Position numbers and translations under genes: made by a program. A stretch of DNA of 64,000 nt from Ophiura sarsii (lineage: Eukaryota; Echinodermata; Ophiuroidea; Amphilepidida; Ophiuridae): the NCBI GenBank assembly GCA_035610835.1, contig CM069457.1:18756149-18820148 (forward strand), given 5' to 3'. This document shows positions 22,071 through 33,080 of the stretch, piece after piece. The notes beneath the pieces are model-generated. The model had not been told where the DNA came from. It saw only the letters and a list, made by a program, of their open reading frames with translations, and did not search any database. Positions within the stretch are counted from its first letter, which is position 1; every line of letters begins with the position of its first letter.

Positions 22071-22367
22071 TGTAGTATCCACATATACCGTGACGCAAGC
22101 CACTTCAAGCTAGCAAACGCAGTCATCCAAAACACACCACAGCTGGAGACACCCATTATAGACAATACTCTTGGGGCAGACAACACGATTACAGACATGC
22201 AACCACCAGTTCCAGAACCACAGGTCGAGACATCACATTCCACACCTGAATCAACCCAAGCCAGGGAACCACCAGAAGCCGTAATCGACACACCAGCTAC
22301 ACCAAGGACACTGAGACCACAGAGGACCAGGCACAGACCAGATTACTTGAAGGACTACGCTACGTGA
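22071..22367 (+). pseudogene. LTR-retrotransposon polyprotein C-terminal fragment
   Basis: An open stretch rich in Pro, Thr and Glu ends with RPQRTRHRPDYLKDYAT and a stop. A basic RxxRxRxxPDYLKDY tail is usual at the end of integrase in Gypsy-type polyproteins (family knowledge). It lies upstream of a purine tract and possible LTR start at 22816-22830. No protease, reverse transcriptase or integrase core remains. Only the tail is preserved. Confidence 0.5.
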
Positions 22368-22460
22368 GAAAAGACTCTTTAACAAAATGCCACCGTTCTG
22401 TGAATCAGAACAATAAAGACTCTTTACCATGCCACCGTTCTGTGAATCAGAACATTTTTT
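22365..22460. repeat. Two direct copies of a 45-bp unit
   Basis: AAGACTCTTTAACAAAATGC then CACCGTTCTGTGAATCAGAA is repeated at once (AAGACTCTTTACCATGCCAC...). It directly follows the polyprotein stop and probably belongs to the element's 3' untranslated region. Confidence 0.7.
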
Positions 22461-22815
22461 TTCAGTATTGCTATTGTTTGTTTGGAAAAAGCAATCCAAC
22501 AAAAACACAATTGCACATTTTGTTGATATTAGAAATTTTGTGGAAAACAATTTTTTTTGTGTGTGAAAAAATTCCAACATTTGGATTTTTTAAAAAATTC
22601 AGGCAAGTGCACATTATACAATAGACAATAGACTATTACAACTCTCATACCGAGTTGACCAGAGACAATGATCATCAGATCATGAACAATTATCATGGAT
22701 AATTCTATCCACAGATCAACCATGTATTTTGGCCAATTGTTTAACCAGTTGTGTTTGGCAAATACAGCACAAAATTACAATAACATTGATTTTAGTATAA
22801 AGCCAAATTCTCCAT

Positions 22816-23000
22816 AAAAAGGGAGAAGTGTAGTATCCACGATTACGGTATCGTATACCGCTCATCACTAATGCACCGTAAATGTTATATGTCGTTAGCC
22901 CAACACTTGTTGACAATAATTACAAGCTATAAAGACCACCGAAGAGCAGAAATCATAAGCGTGAGAGTCACCTTTATTTATGCAAAGTCTGGATGTTAAA
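22816..23000 (+). mobile_element. Possible polypurine tract and 5' part of a 3' LTR
   Basis: AAAAAGGGAGAAG (22816-22828) is followed directly by TGTAGTATCCACGATTACGG, the arrangement expected at the start of a 3' LTR. A TATAAAGAC word lies about 100 bases on. The LTR's right end was not found, because the sequence runs into a family-A MITE fragment. Confidence 0.4.
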
Positions 23001-23007
23001 TAATCTT

Positions 23008-23253
23008 TCTATTTTTAGAAGCACACGGTCAGAAAACATTTGCCCGTTGAGTTGAACACAAACTGGTTGGTGGTTAACTTCCTTTGGCAGTAATTCACCA
23101 CATTTTAGCCTATAATTTTTAAATGGAACATTTTTGGCCCCTAAGATTTTACAGACATAATGAGAAAAATATGGGGATTCGTCTGATATCAAAATATCTT
23201 GATGTGAAAAAAAATCAAAGCCCCCAAAAAGTGATCGGAACATACACCTTTAA
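23008..23253. mobile_element. Family-A MITE, partial copy next to MED17 exon 5
   Basis: This matches the 59499-59860 copy over GGTGGTTAAC, CAGTAATTCACCACATTTT, TCTGATATCAAAATAT and the end AACATACACCTTTAA. It ends 59 bases before exon 5, so it forms the upstream edge of that exon's acceptor region. Confidence 0.75.
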
Positions 23254-23312
23254 TGCTGATGATCACATTTTGCTAACAAATCATTTCACTCGTTTATTAT
23301 TACCTTGTACAG

Positions 23313-23468
23313 CTGGATCCCGATTCTGGCACAGCGGTATGTTTGAAGTGACAAAGACACCAGAAGATGAACTAGAAGACTCACCAGATAAGAAAGCGTG
23401 TCCCCTCAAGGTCACCGTACCATCGGATCTTGAAGGAACTAGCTATATACAGGTCTTAATCAAAGAAG
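23313..23468 (+). CDS. MED17: MED17, exon 5
   Basis: 156 nt completing residue 210 and running through residue 261 with one base over. It encodes AGSRFWHSGMFEVTKTPEDE, an acidic stretch, then CPLKVTVPSDLEGTSYIQVL. The last block matches the strongly conserved CPLdVqIPSDLEGSAYIKV. The acceptor is CTTGTACAG and the donor GTAAAT in phase 1. It joins either the true exon 6 or, in principle, any of ten decoy acceptors, to give IKE-GEAEI. Confidence 0.96.
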
Positions 23469-24047
23469 GTAAATTTGTACTACAACTAAATCCTTCATGT
23501 ATATTCAGTTCTTTTCTCTGTTTTTATTATTACTTGCTATCATATATACAATATATACAAATTATAATACAACAACATTGTAACAAAATAGCAAATGTAA
23601 TAAACTCTTTATGGAAACGAAACAATCTTAAGTTTCATAATGCCAAAATACAAAAGTCAAATTACCTTACGCATTCTCAATTCAGCTTCAAAAAGAAAAA
23701 GCAAATTGGGGTGATTACTATATTTTAATTTACTAATACAAAGTTTAGCAGTTAAACACATGTATATTCAGTTCTCGTCTCAAACCAAATTAAAAAAAAC
23801 CCAATTAAGCAATGGGTGAAAAATCAGTTCATGACGTTAATGCTTGAAATGCAAGAGAAATCAGAGGCAATACATGTATCCGGGGGGGGGGGCACTGACA
23901 TTAGAAAGGGGTATAGGTATGTGCCGCCCTGAAGACCCCTTTTCACCCTCTTCAGATAGCTCTTAAAACCCCCTTATGAGCCTGCATCAGGTCTTAAGAC
24001 CCCAATTTGATTGAAAATTCAAGAATCGCAAAAGCTGTGCATCCTGA

Positions 24048-24374
24048 GGCCAAACAAAGAAGAAGGTCTGTCTCAGAAGCCCGCCCGCATTGGTATGTGA
24101 AATGAGCTACGGCGCGTAGGTCTATGCGCTGGGGGCTAAAAAAAATTAAATGTTTTTAAATTTTATTTTTTACATTTTTTTTGTTGCTTTTTTGCTTTTT
24201 TGCTTTAAAAAAGTCCTCCGTAAGCTTGGATAAGCAACAACAAAAAAATAGCAAAAAAAAAAAAATTGCATACCTCATAGCCTATTTTCTAAAAAAAAAG
24301 AAGAAAAAAAAGCACAGCACTTAGCTTATTTGCACAATGTTTCTGAGACAGACCTTCTTCTTTGTTTGGCCTTA
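24048..24374. mobile_element. Foldback element with 30-bp inverted ends
   Basis: GGCCAAACAAAGAAGAAGGT ... mirrored by ACCTTCTTCTTTGTTTGGCC. The ends pair for about 30 bases (through CTGTCTCAGAA). The core is A/T-rich. It is embedded in a diverged region of CTTAAGACC words on both sides. Confidence 0.75.
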
Positions 24375-25550
24375 CTGATCAAATTTGAAAAACAAACCAG
24401 TTCTTAAGACCTACTTTTTTGAGAAAATCAGTTCTTAAGACCCTATTTTTCGTCATAAAATTCTCTCAGTTCAGTTCTGACGCCCCCTTTTGAGACCCAG
24501 AGCACACAACCCTACCAAAAAAAGTTGAGTGCCTCCCCCCTCCCGGACATATACACCCTCTACCCTACTCCTAGAGATGTGTGTTAATGTGTCTATTGTA
24601 TGTATATATTATCTATAGGTGAAGCAGAGATTGCAACAGCATTTGCTATACAGTCTAGTCGGAGTAAGGTATCAGATGACCCGCATTGGCAGGAGAGATA
24701 GAGACAGTACATGTATACCCCCTACCCAACCCTTACCCCTAGAGATGTGTGTTAATGTGTCTATTGTATATTTATTATCTATAGGTGAAGCAGAGATTGT
24801 AACAGAATTTGCTATACAGTCTAGTAGGAGTAAGGTATCAGATGACCCGCATTGACAAGAGAGATTAGAGGCAGTACATGTATACCCCCTACCCAACCTT
24901 TACCCCTAGAGATGTGTGTTAATGTGTCTATTGTATATTTATTATCTATAGGTGAAGCAGAGATTGTAACAGAATTTGCTATACAGTCTAGTAGGAGTAA
25001 GGTATCAGATGACCCGCATTGACAAGAGAGATTAGAGGCAGTACATGTATACCCCTACCCAACCCTTACCCCTAGAGATGTGTGTTAATGTGTCTATTGT
25101 ATATTTATTATCTATAGGTGAAGCAGAGATTGTAACAGAATTTGCTATACAGTCTAGTAGGAGTAAGGTATCAGATGACCCGCATTGACAAGAGAGATTA
25201 GAGGCAGTACATGTATACCCCTACCCAACCCTTACCCCTAGAGATGTGTGTTAATGTGTCTATTGTATGTATATATTATCTATAGGTGAAGCAGAGATAG
25301 CAACAGCATTTGCTATACAGTCTAGTAGGAGTAAGGTATCAGATGACCCGCATTGGCAAGAGAGATAAGAGACAGTACATGTATACCCTACCCAACCCCT
25401 ACCCCTAGAGATGTGTGTTAATGTGTCTTTTGTATATATTTATTATCTATAGGTGAAGCAGAAATTGCAACAGCATTTGCTATACAGTCTAGTCGGAGTA
25501 AGGTATCAGATGACCCACATTGACAAGAGAGATTAGAGACAGTACATGTA

Positions 25551-26184
25551 CACCTAGCACATAAAGTCCCTGCTCAGGTGCTTTGAGGTTGACTAATTCA
25601 AAATATATAATCGGTACCAAAAATCTGAGATATACATTAAATGAGCAAATTCCTTCTCCGCAGTTTGATACCTCATTCAACCAAATCGAATGGATACTTT
25701 TAAAGTTATGTCGATTTCAATGACCATTCATGCAACAGAAAAGTGGCACTAGGTATAGGAAATCATTGATTTGTGTGTGATTTACCATAGACGGTAAAAA
25801 TCAATGTTTTACCCGTCTATGGATTTACGCACTGAAAAACTCACAGCTTATCAGCTAAGACTTGTATTCTTCACAGCCAGATACACCCTTTGTCCCGCAC
25901 ATTGCGGTTATCACTAAAGACCCATTCATCTGTCACGTTCAGATAGCACACAGTTATCACACACAAATCAATGATTCCTATACCTAGTGCCACTTTTCTG
26001 TTGCATGAACGGTCATTGAAATCGACATAACTTAAAAAGTATCCATTCGATTTTGTTGAATGAGGTATCAAACTGCGGAGAAGAAATTTGCTCATTTAGT
26101 GTATATCTCAGATTTTGGTACCGATTATATATTTTGAATTAGTCAACCTCAAAGCACCTGAGCAGGGACTTTATGTGCTAGGTG
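25551..26184. mobile_element. 634-bp foldback MITE inside the exon-6 array
   Basis: CACCTAGCACATAAAGTCCC ... GGGACTTTATGTGCTAGGTG, with inverted pairing of over 200 bases and TA on both sides. A small inner hairpin (CATAGACGGTAAAA / TTTTACCCGTCTATG) marks the centre. It is inserted in the intron-like part of copy 6, so it is younger than the array. Confidence 0.9.
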
Positions 26185-26522
26185 TATATCCCCTACCCAA
26201 CCCCTACCCCTAGACATGTGTGTTAATGTGTCTATTGTATGTATTTATTATCTATAGGTGAAGCAGAGAATGCAACAGCATTTGCTATACAATCTAGTAG
26301 GAGTAAGGTATCAGATGACCCGCATTGACAAGAGAGATTAGAGGCAGTACATGTATACCCCTACCCAACCCTTACCCCTAGAGATGTGTGTTAATGTGTC
26401 TATTGTATGTATTTATTATCTATAGGTGAAGCAGAAATTGCAACAGCATTTGCTATACAGTCTAGTCGGAGTAAGGTGTCAGATGACCCACATTGACAAG
26501 AGAGATTAGAGGCAGTACATGT

Positions 26523-27868
26523 ATTTATCCTACCATCGCGACGATTCTCGCGTTCCTATTGGATAAGCGCTGACTAGATATATTCCGTATCCGACCCCCG
26601 TATCCCGTATCCGGTCAGTAAGGAACTGCGCATGCGCACGGTAGTAGGGTTGTACGCCGACGCGACGTGACCTTGCTCGGATTTTAGGTGACTACTACTT
26701 CTGTAGTGACGTGGATTATCACATTTATGCTGATGATATGCAAGTTTATCTGATAGTTGATCCCAATATTCCTGGTGACGTTCAATGTGTGCTTTTTAGA
26801 CTCGCAAGGTGTGTTGCTGACATTCAGCAATGGATGATCGAAAACAAACTCAAGTTGAATCAAGACAAGACGGAATTCTTTGTTGTGGCATCTCCTTATG
26901 ATTTGAAAAGGTTAGGTAAGGTCAGTCTTTTTCTTGACAATACTGAGGTTTTACCGTCTAAGACTATTCGCAATCTTGGGGTTGTTTTCGATAATAAAAT
27001 GTGTATGTCTGACCATGTAACCAAGTTGTGTAGATCCATCAACTGGCTCCTACGAAACATTCGTAGAATCTGTCCATATATTAATGTTGATACCTGTCAC
27101 AACATTGTTAGAGCTCTCATTCTTTCTCGTCTTGATTATTGTAATATTTTGCTAAATTGTATATCTAAGAAAGATCTGAAACGGTTGCAAATCTTGCAGA
27201 ACAAGTGTGCAAGACTAGTGTGTCTCAAGCCCAGACGTGAGCATGTATCCCCATTGTTGGCTAAATTACACTGGTTACCAGTAAATGAACGTATTATGTA
27301 TAAGACAATGCTGTATGTGTACAAATCCTTGGAAGGGCTCTGTCCCCAGTATATTCAAGACTGTCTTGTTAAGAAACAATCTCAAAGCACTATGAGAACA
27401 CGCTCTGCTGACAGCATTCATTTTGTCGTTCCTGTCACCAAGAAATCTGCTGGGGATAGAGCCTTCTCAGTAGTGGCTCCACGTATGTGGAATAAATTAC
27501 CCGTAGCTATTAGAAATGCCACTAGTGTACAATGTTTTAAGTCCAAACTCAAAAATCATCTGTTTCCTTAATTGGTTTCCTTTTTTTATCTCCATGGTTT
27601 TTCTTTTTGCTGTTGTATTTTTCATGCTTTTGCGCTTTGTATCCCTAGGCAAAGGCGCGGTATAAATGTTATTTATTATTACTAGTTCTTGTTCTTGTTT
27701 TGTTTTAATAGTAGGATAAAATCGTTATTAGGTGAGGTTGGGTCGGATACGGATTATATCTAGTCTCGGAGTCTGTATCAGGACTCGGGCTGCGCCCTCG
27801 TCCCGATACAGAATCCTCGCCTAGATATAATCCGTATCCGACCCAACCTCACCTAATAACTAATAACC
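26523..27868 (+). mobile_element. 1.3-kb insertion in the exon-6 array carrying an L2/CR1 LINE fragment
   Basis: The 167-bp rhythm is broken between copies 8 and 9 by about 1.34 kb. The insert opens with GTATCCGACCCCCGTATCCC-type sequence, holds the LINE fragment 26711-27571, and closes with a hairpin of about 38-bp arms (GGTTGGGTCGGATACGGATT at about 27736, mirrored at about 27828). The left and right ends share GTATCCG words, but a clean pair of termini and a target duplication were not resolved. Confidence 0.6.
26711..27571 (+). pseudogene. L2/CR1-type LINE reverse transcriptase, C-terminal 286 codons
   Basis: The open stretch starts in the catalytic palm at HIYADDMQVYL (the YADD active-site motif). 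It continues through the thumb with LNQDKTEFF, LGVVFD, SRLDYCN and LQNKCARLV, then the LHWLPV motif and the C-terminal FSVVAPRMWNKLPVAIRNA block that is typical of L2/CR1 LINEs. The 5' end (endonuclease and fingers) is missing, as usual for truncated LINE copies. The frame is intact over 286 codons, so the copy is not old. It is followed by a GCGCGGTATAAATGTTATTT 3' tail. Confidence 0.9.
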
Positions 27869-28270
27869 CCCTACCCAACCCTTACCCCTATAGATGTGTG
27901 TTAATGTGTCTATTGTATGTATTTATTATCTATAGGTGAAGCAGAAATTGCAACAGCATTTGCTATACAGTCTAGTCGGAGTAAGGTGTCAGATGACCCA
28001 CATTGACAAGAGAGATTAGAGGCAGTACATGTATACCCCTACCCAACCTTTACCCCTAGAGATGTGTGTTAATGTGTCTATTGTATATATTTATTATCTA
28101 TAGGTGAAGCAGAGATTGCAACAGCATTTGCTATACAATCTAGTAGGAGTAAGGTATCAGATGACCCGCATTGACAAGAGAGATTAGAGACAGTACATGT
28201 ATACCCCTTCCCAACCTTACCCCTAGAGATGTGTGTTAATGTGTCTATTGTATATATTTATTATCTATAG

Positions 28271-28398
28271 GTGAAGCTGAGATTGCAACAGCATTTGCTA
28301 TACAATCTAGTAGGAGTAAGGTATCAGATGACCCGCATTGGCAGGAAAGGTTGGAGGCAGCACAGAATGTATTGTTTTGCAAAGAGGCTTTCGCACAG
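28271..28398 (+). CDS. MED17: MED17, exon 6 (last recognised exon)
   Basis: 128 nt finishing residue 262 and running to residue 304 in phase 0. It encodes EAEIATAFAIQSSRSKVSDD and then PHWQERLEAAQNVLFCKEAF. The second part matches the conserved SPHWQtKLEAAQNVLLCKEiFAQ block. The acceptor is TATTATCTATAG and the donor GTAAGA. Its first 24 codons are the source, or a member, of the ten-copy upstream array, but only this copy keeps Trp285 followed by the conserved EAAQNV sequence and a donor. The remaining half of MED17 was not found downstream. Confidence 0.96.
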
Positions 28399-28461
28399 GT
28401 AAGAAAATGTAATAGTGAACATTTGTGGTTACACTTTGAAGAAAATGCTCACCCCAAAAAA

Positions 28462-28700
28462 TGCAGCACATCAAAAGGTGGGACTTTGCAGGTGAAGTCA
28501 ATTTTGAGTGTATGTGTGCTCTCAGATCATCTTGTATGCTTTAAAATAACACCAAATTTTTGTGTCAAAATTGATCAAGGCAACCATATTTTACGAATGA
28601 AAATGACTCCTAAATTCTTAGCATTTTCTTTATTTTTTCTGTCCGTTTTATATCTTGAAAAACTCACAGTCCCAATTTCCCCTCTTTTGATGTGCTGCAT
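28462..28700. repeat. Foldback just after MED17 exon 6
   Basis: ATGCAGCACATCAAAAG is exactly mirrored by CTTTTGATGTGCTGCAT at the right, with weaker pairing between. It is probably a small foldback element in intron 6. Confidence 0.65.
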
Positions 28701-28850
28701 TACATGGAAATATTTGCATTGGTCTCAGTTCCAATTTATGGATGCTTGTACACAATAGTGATAAGGGTTGAAGCTACGCCGGACGGCATCGTCCGGCACT
28801 CACGCTGGTCGGCGGCACTTTTATGTTGTTGTATTTTGTAGATAGAATCA

Positions 28851-29351
28851 TTAACCCTTTGAACCCGGAGTTATTATAAGGGTTCGGTACACCACCCTGA
28901 CTTCTCCGGGGGTAAAATGCTAAATATAGTACACCTATATCATCCGTAATATATGTTACCGATGATAGAGGGCAGCATGCCATTGTACTACACGTATAAC
29001 GTAACCTATTTATAACATAAACACGTCCGTTTATATCGCCAAAATTGCCAATCATGACCGTAAAACAATGCATCCCTGTCTACCTGAGAATCATCTGCGC
29101 CATATTGTGTTGCATATTCATCCAATTTTGCGCTATTTTTGACTGTTTTCTTCAGCTAAATGACATCAAATCACAACGAAAACCTTGCGAAACAATGTAT
29201 TTCACATCGGGTGAACATCACATGACTTTCAAGTCACATGACCACTCAGTCATATGATCAATGTGTCATCTGTTCTCGACCTATCGGGTTATACGACGTT
29301 CTCCGATAGGTCGAAAATCGACCTTTCGACCTATCGGGTTCAAAGGGTTAA
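28851..29351. mobile_element. 501-bp piggyBac-like MITE
   Basis: TTAACCCTTTGAACCCGG ... CGGGTTCAAAGGGTTAA, with TTAA at both ends. Near the right end CGACCTATCGGGTT words are repeated. It is non-coding. Confidence 0.8.
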
Positions 29352-30149
29352 ACTGCATCATAAAACACGAAATTATGTGGCAGGAACCCTCAAAGTACAT
29401 TTAAAAACCTAAACAAACACTAAGAAGGCCTCTGGGCCCCATTCCATGATCCACTGAACTTCGTTCGCTACACTTACTCCGTTCGCCGTCAGTAAGATTG
29501 TCAGGCACTCAATCTGGTCTACAATCATAGAAAAAAGGTTTTCGAACTAATTACCATATAGTACGCATTTTTAGAGTCATGTAAAAATACCAATTTGCAT
29601 CTGCTAGCCTGAAAGCCCCCCTTCAATATACCCCTCCCCTCCCCCCACCAATCAATGTTGCTAGGCCATGGGCTGATGTTTGGCAAGTTGGGCGACTCAA
29701 CATTGATCAGGGGGGAAAGGGGGATGTCTTTACATTAGGCCTACTAAGGCCTACTATGTTCGAACACTTTTTTCTAACATTGTAGCTACAACCCTGATCT
29801 AACAATTAATGATTGATTAATTATTGATTTATGCCTCCCATCTTTGACCCTTTTGTTTTGTTATTGACAATTAATGCTGATGTTCATCGCAATCGATTTA
29901 TCCAACACTCGACAAACAAATCATTTATAAAAGGCGGGCAAAAATAATGCTGATCTTATTCGTCACAGAATAGGGGCTTTTACAACTTTTGAATTCGACC
30001 TTAAGCCACTCATGTGCCCATAAATCCGCCAAATAACATCGTAGCGCAACAAAAGAGGTGTCAAAATGCGCAGAAGATAACTGTGAATCGAATTAATAAA
30101 TTATTTGTTTGCATACTATTTCAGGTTCCGATAAATCCGACCATTTGTA
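29352..30149. other. Intergenic or intronic, nothing recognised
   Basis: No exon, repeat family or RNA gene could be supported. There is a short GGGG/CCCC-rich patch near 29617-29720. Confidence 0.4.
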
Positions 30150-30153
30150 AGTG

Positions 30154-30632
30154 TGTGAGAGGCTAATGTGAAAAGCAACAGTGTCCCTTTAATACCATTT
30201 TATATCATAAACTATTACGTAACATGTTTACGTGGTAGAATCCAATCTCACAGGTGTTTTGCACCTGAGTGTTTCGTGCATATTATTTGAATACGTTTAG
30301 TTATTGGCCAATCACGCACGAGAAACGGGGGTATCGCAATTGGGCAAATATCAACACCCCCTCCCGAGCTACGAGAGATAAAAGACCATGCTGGATTTTA
30401 TCTCTCTCTCTCCGACTTTTGCTTTTGACCACACGACACCTTCAACACTAAGTTCTCCAGTATTATTTATTTATCATGACCAAGAACAATTACAAGTATG
30501 GTTTCATCTGAATAAATATATTAGTTCGACACTACACCTTCTGCATCCTGAGTTTATTATATTAATCTTAAGTTTAACTCGGCTCGGCTCAACGTTTACT
30601 GGTAGGAGGTATTGTAAATAAACCCTCTTACA
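30154..30632 (+). mobile_element. 5' LTR of a non-coding LTR retrotransposon
   Basis: 479 bp, TG...CA, opening TGTGAGAGG and closing CCTCTTACA (imperfect inverted tips). By eye it is identical to 34507-34985. It contains AGATAAAAGACC as a possible TATA region (about 30388) and TAAATAAACC near its end as a possible poly(A) signal. The reading frames across it are not conserved coding sequence. Confidence 0.95.
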
Positions 30633-30740
30633 AAATGGTAGCAGCGGTAGGATCGACCCACACGCATTCCAGCTTTCTTTCATACAACCCGCCGTACAAA
30701 ATGGTGGCAACGGTGCTTCAATCGGACTTCATCGACGAGC
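30633..30740 (+). repeat. Primer-binding-site region with a second PBS-like copy
   Basis: Directly after the LTR, TACAAAATGGTAGCAGCGGT (overlapping the LTR end) is echoed about 69 bases on by TACAAAATGGTGGCAACGGT at about 30696. The first copy is placed as expected for priming by tRNA-Met. The second looks like a diverged duplicate. Confidence 0.6.
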
Positions 30741-33017
30741 AGTTTACGGTAAAATGCCGTGAAGAATAAAAACTGTATATTTGGCCGTTGTAGTCGTTTA
30801 CAATGCGTGCTGAAAAACCGATATTTCATTTGTACACGAAGTCGTTTTACGATATTAAAAACGATATTAAAAACATTTGCTGATAAACTGAGGTTTCAAC
30901 GCACTCAATTCATCGTGATCATAAAGAGTTTGATGTTTTTATGACGGACGGACGGACGGGATCCAATTTGTGAGGCGCCGCCGATATGGTACAGAACTTT
31001 GATGCTGTTTTTGATTTCACCGGGCGACTGTTTCCGATTCTTCGAGTACAGAACTGAAATTCAGAACTGATTTGTTCAACGGGACCGGAGCTGTATGTAG
31101 CCACCGCGGATACGTCGACTGGTACACGCTTATGCCCTGGGACAACGGACGTGAAACATCCGAGGAACAACCTGAAGATTTCCGTTGAAGAAGAAGCAGA
31201 CCGTAAGTTTGAAGATTGATAATTTTAAAATCCCGCTATTTTATAAAAACATTGACTCTCGGTTTCGCACGATATACACCACGAAGATTTGTATCCTGAA
31301 CTCTCGGACTATCGCAGTTCGTGGTTATATCTTAAAATAGTACACTACAAGAAGAATCTTCGCAGACATGCCGATTGTGTCACATGAACTTTTGAGCAAA
31401 AGGCACTATTTGAACTGAAAACTTATTTTGTGCCACTTTATAATACGCAATGCTATGAATATATGATATTATGTCTGCATCATAAAATTGCCATAATTAA
31501 TTTGAAGTTGTGTGTACATGTACCTTGAAGTTACATATTGTATGAATGGTGTTGTTTATAGTGTAGGCACTAACGTTGTCTACATCCATCTTCAAACAAA
31601 ATGTTCACAAGGTCAACAAATTGGTTAAATTTACTTGGTGTGTTCAAACAATCTTTGATGTGTTCTTGCTCACAAATAATTTTTGTACAGACTTTTAGTC
31701 ACAACTTTGGAAAAGTAAAATACCTCAGCGCATGATAAATAATTGACAGTAAAGCCACATTTACGTGGAACATTATATCATCACTTTGATGAGAGTTTTG
31801 CGAGAATATGCCTTCAAAATTGATGAGAGTTTTCGTATTAATATACCTTCAGACTTGATGAGTTTTACGCTAAAGTGAGATGGGGTATACACTGCATTTA
31901 ATACGTGTAGTCTGATAATACTTTTCCACTTATATTTGAAATCAAATTGAATTGTTCAAGATCCCTTAGTCTCGAAGACAAAGTTGGCTTGCTAAATTTG
32001 ATATGCAATAATTTATTTTGGCACAAATTTTTGAACTTCTAAGTTTGAAACGATGACATTGACAATAACTTGTTGTTGAATACGTCTGGTGAATGCAAAT
32101 ATAAAATGTAATATTCCAATATTTGTATGTACAGCTGTGATAACTGGTGTATTTTTGTTGTTGTAGCGTGAACATTAAACTGTTTAAAACTACGACGGGC
32201 GAACCTGTTTATAATAATATTGTTGATTGTTGAAACTGTTTGTCACATTATATCGCATGAAATTCAATACGGTAAACGTAAAGGTATCACGATAATGATA
32301 TTATATGCAAAAATATGATTTGATATGCAAACAATATTAATTTCTGGCACAAAAGTTTTTGATATTTGGATAACGAATTTGAAACGATTCTGTAAATAAG
32401 GTAAAGTCACAAACTCAAGATACACCAGATCAATTATCTGAACTAGTTTCAGTTGTCTATTTTGAATCAGAAATTTTCCTCGGGATACATGTTTATTACA
32501 AAGATATTTTGGATTTTTCACAATGATAATATTAATAAGGTTTAATTTGTTGAAGAAAAAGTTGTGTCAACAAATGACTTTGGATATATTGAATATCGAG
32601 TATTGATTGAATTCTGGTAATTCAAATTAAAGGGATATCTGCATTTTAAGGGATATCTGATTAAATCCTATGAAGGAAGCATGATGTAATTCATGAGAAT
32701 TTAGGTACCACAAGGAAAGTTAATTATTCTATATTAAAGGATTTTTAATGATTATTCCAGTCACCTAGTGACGAATATGTGTGATGTGAGTCTAAAATAC
32801 GAAGGGATATTATTGAATATTCCGTATAGACCATCATAAGTATGAGTGTTTGATAGGTGAACTAAGCCCTATCCAAAATGTGGTGTTATGTAGAGCATGA
32901 TAATTGCGCGACACGCCACTACATATTTGATTCAAGATTAGATTATACTCTTGAATCAAGTGAAAATCATGATTGTAGTTTAAGTAAGGTGTACCCATGA
33001 GTAGCAAAACAAAAAGT

Positions 33018-33080
33018 TAACCATAACAAAGCATAGCATTAACCATAACAAAGCATAGCAGTAACCATAACAAAGCATAG
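33018..33080. repeat. Three copies of a 24-bp unit in the LTR element
   Basis: TAACCATAACAAAGCATAGC occurs three times in tandem. Confidence 0.9.

Larger units (their letters stand above)
24560..28270 (+). repeat. 167-bp tandem array of the MED17 exon-6 5' end: ten decoy acceptors
   Basis: Ten head-to-tail copies of a unit hold the exon-6 acceptor (TATTATCTATAG) and about the first 75 bases of exon 6. Decoy exon starts lie at 24619, 24785, 24952, 25118, 25286, 25453, 26258, 26426, 27936 and 28104, and the true one is at 28271. Uninterrupted spacings are 166-168 bp. Every copy carries a stop at or just after the codon for Trp285 (TGA in eight copies; TAG or TAA four codons later in copies 1 and 5). 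A 634-bp foldback and a LINE-bearing 1.3-kb insertion have split the array later. Confidence 0.95.

Noticed and set aside
22050..22367. Independent small gene
   Set aside because: The RHRPDYLKDY tail fits the end of a retrotransposon polyprotein better, and a purine tract with an LTR-like start follows.
30269..30621. Reading frames of 60 and 77 codons repeated at 34622-34974
   Set aside because: They are in the two LTRs and are identical because the LTRs are, not because of coding constraint.
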